This document shows positions 57,201-64,000 of a stretch of 64,000 bases of DNA, in pieces. This DNA is from Ustulina deusta (taxonomy: Eukaryota; Ascomycota; Sordariomycetes; Xylariales; Xylariaceae): NCBI GenBank assembly GCA_023159155.1, contig JAJNNX010000046.1, positions 372,001 through 436,000 of the forward strand, written 5' to 3'. Under the pieces are notes generated by a model. It saw only the letters and a list, made by a program, of their open reading frames with translations, was not told the DNA's origin and did no database searches. The translations under genes were made by a program, and so were the position numbers. Position 1 is the stretch's first letter. Every line of letters begins with the position of its first letter.

Positions 57201-59147
57201 ACACATTGCAGCACGAGTATCACCGGCGGTTCGTGCGCTTCGACATGGGGGGAGACTCTTCTGCCGCCTTCTGACGCGGCCACTCTACGAGGGTCTATGT
57301 GATGACGAGGTAGAACGTGATGGAAAGAATCACCTACCTCGAAGCGAATGGCTCACCCTACGCCAAGGCGACTAGGTGAGCTCATTACCTGACCATCATC
57401 GATGCACTGGGTCAGGCCTGCGGCATCAATTAAGCCCCTGGACCCTCGATAGGGGATCGGTGACTTGAAAAATTGACTGAGAGAATTTATTCTGGCCATC
57501 TTGGAGCTACGCGACCCAGCACGCTTGCGATAGTGATTGAACTGGCCCACCCTGGCGATGAATAATAGGCGGTTCCCCAGGCTCTGGGAAAGACGGGTAG
57601 ACTCATTCAGTGCCGGGACGTCGAAAGCCACTTTCAAGGGCAGCTTGATTGCTGGCCGAGCAGATCTTCTTCAAGTGACATGGCATCCATGCGTCGTAAA
57701 CGTTCTTGATAGGCCGATACGAAGTGCACCCGGCCTTGCCATCAAGCAGCGCGATGTCAAGGTCCTGGAAAGGGTGACGCCCGCGCTTGGCATCCATCTC
57801 ATCGAGCACTGGATCGACACTAGCCCGTCCATCAAACTGCCCCTGGTTGCGAGCCATGTTCCATCGCGGGGGCCTCGGTATTGTGCACTCTTCTCCGCTC
57901 GCGGGCTCTGGTTGCTTGGCATCGTGGTGGACGTTGCGGAGTCCGATGACTGCCGTCCGTCGCAGGAAGGACAAGGATCGCTTTCGTGGACGCTTTCGTG
58001 CTAGTGCGTGTGCCGTCTCGACCCCGGCGCGTTCGTGGGCGTCTGCACATCGGAACAACCCGTTCTTTGGGGACATTGGCCGTCTGGTCTCGAGTGGTTG
58101 GACCCGGGTGACGGGAGCGAACAAATCGAGGGCCCATGTGATCGCAGTGCGCCGGGAAGGGCTTGATGAACTTATGTGTTACGGGACTCCGACATGGCGG
58201 AAAACGAGAGACCACAGAGAACTATTATGCGCCGGCATCTTGACCATGCAAAATCCTGGCTTGGTGGGGAGGCCGAATGTGTATGGTGCCTGGTGTTAGG
58301 TGGACAAGAGAAAAGATAGGCACTGGGTGCAGGTGGAAGTGCTGAGCCCGGGTTGGGCACCCTCAGTAGGTACCTAGGTACTGTGGCTGGGAACAAGGGA
58401 TTGTGGCTTAGCCTGCCACGCACGGGATTATATACCTCCTCTTTAGTCAGAACCATACTACCTCCTTGTACTGCAACAGCAATACTAGAATAAGAAAAAT
58501 AAGACTTGGGAGATTGTCCGCTGTAATATCGCGCATATCCCTGGTGCACTACAAATAGTTTGGCTTAAAGGTAAAAGTTACCTAGACTAATACCTACTAT
58601 TATTGCCCTAACATTCCGATACAATACCTATAGTGTCTGTACACATAAGACAATTCCTAAACTTTGAACGAGGTGACTTAGCTATAGTTTAAATAGTTAC
58701 CTATAGGCGGAGGTGTAGCTACATCACAATATACTAATAATAGGTAGGAATAACTAAACGACGAAATACTCATCCTAGCTAGCATGGCTACGTGATGGCT
58801 GTCAACTATGGGTATGTAGTGTAGAGATCGGAGATCGTTGCTAATCCTTCTGCTTACTCTTCTGCTCATCCTTCTACGTATTCTGCTGAGGATTCTACTG
58901 ATCCTCTGCAATAGAGAAGTGGTTGCCTAATCTAGAAGCGATCCCATAATCTAAAAGCGGCTGCCTGATTCCGGGGGGAAATGTTCGTGTAAGCACAATT
59001 TTGTAGCTATTTACAGTGCACTTAATAGAGCCCCATTTCCAGCTATAAATATCGTATCACATCTGTTAATTCTGTGTCCATATCCGGCTAATACGGTCAA
59101 AAATCCATTCACAACCTCTTTTTCGTCGGCGCTTCTACTGTCTAGCC
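54246..59147. other. 4.9-kb gene-poor region
   Basis: The longest stretch without a supported gene. It is mostly AT-rich, with an A-run at 54811-54823. A more GC-rich island at about 57530-58300 has overlapping ORFs on both strands (57537-58004, 57787-58299 plus; 57603-58124 minus) without recognisable motifs. An Arg/Ser-repetitive short ORF is at 58678-58911. Confidence 0.5.
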
Positions 59148-60007
59148 ATGAAGGTCCAGGCCACTGCCACTTTTCTATACGGTCTCGGGGCGGTCGTAGT
59201 CACCACGGCCCAAGTTACTGGAGATCCCGATGGCATCAACCACTTTAAGTCGAATGGCCCATTCGCCCTACACGTGAAGGGCCATGCTCTGAACAGCTCA
59301 GTTGACGGTAAGACGGATAATTTTGTTCTTATCTGTGTCAGCAGCTGTGATACTAACGTATGATTCTAGGCTATGTCAGCACCCTCCCGACATTTGAAAC
59401 CCAGTGGCTTCTGCAGTACGAGCCCGGGAAATGTCCCCAGCCGGATAATTCCTCTTACCGCTTTTACTTCAACTATACAGGGGAGATGAAATCGCAAGAT
59501 GCCGAGGCTGGATTCTTTGTCACGGACTATACAGTAGAAGAGACAAATAAATTTGGCTTCAAGGGCAAAGCTGTGTCCCTCCAATTTGATCTTAATACCA
59601 ATGTTGGACTGGTGGTAATGGGTACGGGCACGGCTGCGCTGGCAGGGTTCAATGCGGAAAACAAAACGTTCCTCACTCATGTCATGGACGACTCGACTGC
59701 AGTCCCGGGTGAACGTCCTGTTTACAAGGATTACCGCTACTGTAAGCTAGAGCCGTTTCCACTTCGAACTCTCAGATCCTCCCCTTACATCAGAGCAAGC
59801 CAATGCTGTTAGATTAGGCTACAGGTTTGATGTTCACTATTCGGTTATTCATTAGGTGGTCTAAAACTAACAGGTTCTACAGATCACTGGGCCGTATGCT
59901 GGCAAGCATTTTCTAATGTCTACGCCCCTATTCTCTCCTGGGTGACGACGGGTCACCCTCATAATCCTACATGTGAACTAGTGGATCTGGTCAAAGTGAC
60001 CCTGTAA
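59148..60007 (+). CDS. Secreted fungal protein of unknown function
   Basis: Not assigned to a named family. 218 aa from three exons (59148-59307, 59370-59741, 59883-60007; 657 nt). Signal peptide MKVQATATFLYGLGAVVVTT, then a beta-rich domain with FALHVKGHALNSSVDGYVST, NSSYRFYFNYTGEM and GTGTAALAGFNAENKTFL. The ending YHWAVCWQAF ... SWVTTGHPHNPTCELVDLVK is completed by the second splice and has the look of small secreted ascomycete proteins that end in an H-W-x-V-C-W...H-N-P-T-C pattern. Three Cys in the mature part (CP, CW, TC) and several N-glycosylation sites fit secretion. A role as an effector or cell-wall protein is possible but not shown. Confidence 0.75.
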
Positions 60008-62686
60008 AATCCCATTACGGAAGGAAAGGAAATGATGGAAATTATAACCCACAGTGGTATTTTAACAGTACTAACTCGGGTCTAATATCGTTTCACGCCC
60101 TTAATATGCTACAACGCCTCTGCGAGTTAAGTAGATACAATAATAAGTGCAGAAATATCAATAATAAGCTTAATCTAACGATATTGTGATTCCTTTATTC
60201 CTTCTACCAACATGCAGCAACCAACCCAACTATCTTGCCAACCTTGGAAAGATAACTGCGAGCCCACAATCGTGTGAATGGAACTACCTTCGTGACCATA
60301 CCTTGCTCACTTGCCATTGCGTTTGTACCGCTTGCAACCTCCCGAGAAACACCTCACTCACTCACCTGGATGCCGCATAGCCCTGACCACCGCCCATAGG
60401 CGAGGAGTGTGAGGTGACTGAGATGGATTCGATAGTGTTTTCTGCTATCTCTACTTCGCTATCTAGGCGCTGCCGCCCAATTTTTCTCTTCCGTCTATAA
60501 GCTAACATTGCGAAAGGCCAAGCATTAAAAGAGGGTATGCAGTGGATAGGCACGGCGCGCCCGACGACCTTTCATAGCATTGCGCACGTATATGTGGCAG
60601 GCAGATTAAAAGCCATAGAGAGGCGTACGTCTTCGCGTACGATACGCCGACCTGTTATGTACGCTTGTACTAGCGGTAGCAAGGCTGACGTGGGAAATGG
60701 ATTGGGAGAGAACAAGATCAGAATGCGATAGATCGGCGACATGGATGATGATTCACTCTTTTGCGAATAATAATTATTAGAAATAAGAAAGGAAGATCGA
60801 ACATGGCTAAATAACCGGATAGCTCACCAAGTCCTATGCCCCTCGGGAGGCTTAGAATGGCTGCTACGCAGCGTTCCTCACGATGTTAAACACGTGATGT
60901 AGATCTTGTTGTTGTTGAACCCAAATAGTAAAACAAGAGATCGTTCATGAAAGTCTGGAATGACATAACAAGACTATAAGAGACTAAAATGAAGTTAGTG
61001 AGTTCTAGCTGGTGTAGATAGGAGTACTACACGTATTGTTTTACCATTAGCCATGTTGTAAGTGCACTCTTCAACAGCTTGGGTAACTTGATCGGTTTTC
61101 TTGATCTATCGGCGCTCAATATGGATCTCGCTGATGTCATTGGAGGCATGCATTTCCTGGCTAGCTTGCTCGAAAATGCACATTCGGAAAGGATCTAGTT
61201 GTTGGACTGCACACTGCACAGCTCTATTTCGGTGAGCAAGGCGAGATGATTAAGATTCCACCAGGTCAGTGTTGAGCATGCAAGTGGGATGGCTGAAACA
61301 ACAAGACACTGCCCATGTTACCGCCAACTAATATAGTTTGAGAAGCCATCCATAAGGTAGCAGAAGTACCTAACATAGTGCGCTCGTTACCGTATCTAGT
61401 AGATGCTTTGGCGTTACTTGATATAACCGCCTTTGGGGTTGGCACTGCGATAAAAACGGACGACTGCTGACCCTCCGGTCCCGGAGCCGAATGACAGGTC
61501 CAAACTAAACTCATCCTGCCTCTGATACTTGTGGTCCGCTCCAATAGACTCAAGAACTGATCAGCCGGACCGTGTCCACTCACCACCCACCAATCGGCTG
61601 GAAGTTCTAGCGCCCGAGGACAACCCTAGAATAGTGGGCAGGTTGGGGAAGGCACAGTCAGATTCCCACTGTATTTAGCTGGCAACTGTAACGGCTAGAA
61701 CCCCTCCATTGACAATACAACATCTTTTCCACTTTGAGACCAACTTCTTAGAATAAGCGCTTTGCGCCTTGGACTCGAGCTAGGCTAGGGCGAATGGAGC
61801 GACGTGTAGGTAAGTAGAAATACCGAGCAGAGGTATTTTCTGACCATCATTGCCCGGAAAAAACAAGGATCTAACGCGCCACGACGCGCTGTTTGTACGA
61901 CAACCGCGTCTTGTAATCCCGGTCAACACTGGCGGCGACGCGTACATAGTGGCATACACAAACCTCGTGTCGTCTTAGCACGGCTTTGTATTGAGAGACG
62001 CGGTGTCGCTCTGTTTCACCTTGGAACATAATGCTCCTTAATTGCACGAACATGTCTTCCCTTATTGTTTAGGCAATATGGTGAATCCGGCCAGGTCATT
62101 CTTACAGACCAAATCACACCAAGGTAGCTAGTCCAGTGGGCATGTAATGGCTTACCCGAAGCGGAATATGATACCTAGCGAAGGGTTGTTATCAGTACCT
62201 TTTGCTGTGCAGAACTATCTCATTTGGGCTTAAGGTGCAGTGCGCGGCAAATATTACAACAAGTGAATATATGTAAAAATAGCGAAGTTGCCTTACACAT
62301 GGTCCGGCGAGTACATCATTATCTTGGTAGGTGCAAGATAGCTAGTTTCGCCTCACAAGGGCCCCAAATATATTATAGGCACAGCTTTCACGAAATTACA
62401 GATGTTGTAAATAGGAGTGAAAAAAAGTGCTCATCCGATAAGTTTGTTGTTTTAGCTTTTAAACCCCCCATCCCCGCCCCAAAATAAAAAACCACTACAT
62501 GCGTAGAGAGTCATCGCACATTACTTGCTCAATTTAGGCATTCAATATAAAGTCCAACTCGAACTAAAAGATGGAGACCTAGATTAAAAAGATTCCAGTC
62601 TTAATTTAAACTAGAGTTCATCGCTATTGTGAAGAGTGCTCTTTGCTTCAGGCAAACCATACCTCCTCGAGCCGAATTGTTGCGCA
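60008..62686. other. 2.7-kb gene-poor region
   Basis: 3' flanks of two convergent genes. The minus-strand ORF 61266-61586 looks fairly protein-like but has no recognisable family, start context or splice partner. Nothing else is supported. Confidence 0.5.
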
Positions 62687-64000
62687 TTAATTTTGCGTTA
62701 GGCATTTATCGGCATCATCGCCTAGAGGGGATGTAACGTTGCGAGATTGATTTTGTAATGGACAATGGCCGGTATTTTCATCTCGAGGAGCCATTAATTT
62801 AAGGCGACCGAGTTGCTCACTCAACGACGCGGCATTGATCCGAACTTCATCATTTGGTTCCAGGGCTTTGCCGACGATGTGCCCCAACTCTGTATCTTCC
62901 TGCGACAGAAACTCCACTCGTGCCCTTTTAATGATTTTGAGCCATTCATTCATTTTCCCCATAGCTAGTTCGTGGGACTCCGAAGAAGTCCCCTCGGGAT
63001 TGATATCTGCAATCCGCCAGCCTTCATGGAGTCTCTCGGGCAAAGTGATCCGTCTGAGCAACCATAGCATGGTAACTCCAAGATCCCAAATATCAGCCTC
63101 TGGCCCTCCAAGCCTGCGATCTCTTATGTATTCAGGTGGCAGGTACCATGGAGTGCCACAGCCCCTGCTCGCGACCGAATTTCCAACCCGAAAACTCAGG
63201 CCAAAATCGATCAAAACCGCCCCTCTCGAATTATTGTACAGTACATTGGCTGGCTTGATATCACCGTGTACAATCTCTTTACTATGTATGTGTGAAAGCG
63301 CCGAAGCTAAATCCGCCATAATTCTCAGCGCATCTGCTTGTGTTCCTATGAAGTATGAGCCGGGGTCGACCTGGCGCGACAGCGCCCTAGCATCGACATG
63401 CTCAAGGTATAGGCTATGAAAGCGGGCATCCATTCCCAACAATTTTACGATAGAGGGCTGCATCGGGCGAATTAGCATCGAGTTTAAGGGGCAACTACAG
63501 CTATTTGGTGCTTACGTGATTAAAAGAGGCGTGAATAGTGTATTCGTGTACGCAGCGCTTGGCGGCCCGGACGACAGACTTTTTTTCGCGGCCGATGGTC
63601 TTCACCACCTTCACAACAATATCTCTAATAGGATCCGATGAGTGGTTCGCTCGCCAAATAGCGCTTTGTTCATTCTCAAAAATAGTACCGAGATGCGTGA
63701 GCCAGTATCCTTGCTCGGGTGATCCGACAAGTATCTTCATTCCTTTCTCGAGTTTGGCCAAGGCATTGTTGTTTGGCACCACCGGCGGCGATTTTGTCAG
63801 ACGAGCGACTCGGTCATCGGATACTCTGATTCTCTTGGATGGGTTTTCATCTGTTGAAGCGACGCGTTTAACGGGTGAGCTGTGGGTAGTCAGCCAGTTC
63901 TCACGATTCAACACTTGGACCTCGACCAGAGACTCGCCGTCGAAAGTAAGATCCCAAATTCCCACGGAAAGAGATACCGCTTCGGATGGGAGTACCGGAT
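62687..64000 (-). CDS. Serine/threonine protein kinase, C-terminal part (5' end outside window)
   Basis: Catalytically competent protein kinase by motif. Exon pieces 64000-63516 and 63457-62687; intron 63458-63515 joins FNH to PSIVKLLGMD. The frame is open to the window's last base, so the N-terminus is missing. The visible N-terminal part (IWDLTFDGESLVEVQVLN) precedes a basic, disordered link (KRVASTDENPSKRIR). The kinase domain has the VVKVVK lysine strand, the HGDIKPANVL catalytic loop (HxD present), IDFGLS for DFG, GTPWYLPPEY for the activation/P+1 loop and DIWDLGV for helix F. The layout recalls Rad53/Cds1- or RCK-like FHA kinases, with an FHA fold perhaps encoded further upstream; I cannot confirm it. 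The C-terminal tail is short. Confidence 0.87.

Noticed and set aside
61266..61586. Minus-strand ORF of 106 codons
   Set aside because: Reads somewhat like protein but no family, signal peptide or splice support; left as unresolved intergenic DNA.
1..64000. CRISPR array, insertion sequence or prophage
   Set aside because: Spliceosomal introns show a eukaryotic nuclear genome; no direct-repeat/spacer pattern, transposase or terminal inverted repeats were seen.

Overview
The window is nuclear DNA of a filamentous ascomycete (Pezizomycotina, most likely Sordariomycetes). The genes carry short introns of about 37-190 bp with GT..AG borders and CTAAC-like branch sites. The protein set is typically fungal: Zn2Cys6 and bZIP/DUF3425 regulators, UstYa-family proteins, a CBM1-tailed lyase, seipin and an F-BAR cytokinesis protein. 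Gene models below were spliced by hand. For every complete multi-exon gene the exon lengths sum to a multiple of three and the joins rebuild family motifs. I saw no rRNA, CRISPR array, complete transposon or confident tRNA.

Positions 1-17,200 are accessory DNA that looks like a ribosomally made, post-translationally modified peptide (RiPP, dikaritin-type) locus. In order it holds a P450 cut by the window edge, a secreted heme-thiolate peroxidase, a Zn2Cys6 regulator, a bZIP/DUF3425 regulator, a short-chain dehydrogenase, two divergently transcribed UstYa-like (DUF3328) oxidases each with two HxxHC motifs, and at 16,938-17,189 an 83-residue precursor. The precursor has a signal peptide, four dibasic Kex2-type sites, one divergent unit and three identical SDADTAYTKEVSD units. 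This is the most interesting system here. The UstYa pair would oxidise or cross-link the Tyr-containing core after secretory-pathway processing; the other enzymes and regulators may belong to the same pathway.

Positions 17,986-43,102 are mostly conserved housekeeping genes: a SCYL2/Scy1 pseudokinase, mitochondrial branched-chain aminotransferase, a complex I ESSS subunit, a DUF7918 protein, seipin, an Imp2/Hof1/Cdc15-type F-BAR-SH3 protein, a small CxxC protein and a Bet v1-like/SRPBCC protein. An AT-rich gene-free stretch (17,190-17,985) separates this block from the RiPP locus.

Positions 43,103-64,000 are gene-poor and carry secreted or surface genes: a PL20-type lyase with CBM1, a seven-bladed propeller lectin-like protein, a Fig1-family membrane protein with a Pro-rich repeat tail, a secreted protein of unknown function, and at the right edge a Ser/Thr kinase open at its 5' end. 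Intergenic DNA here is long, with homopolymers, TAGGTA/TACCTA palindromes and short unsupported ORFs.
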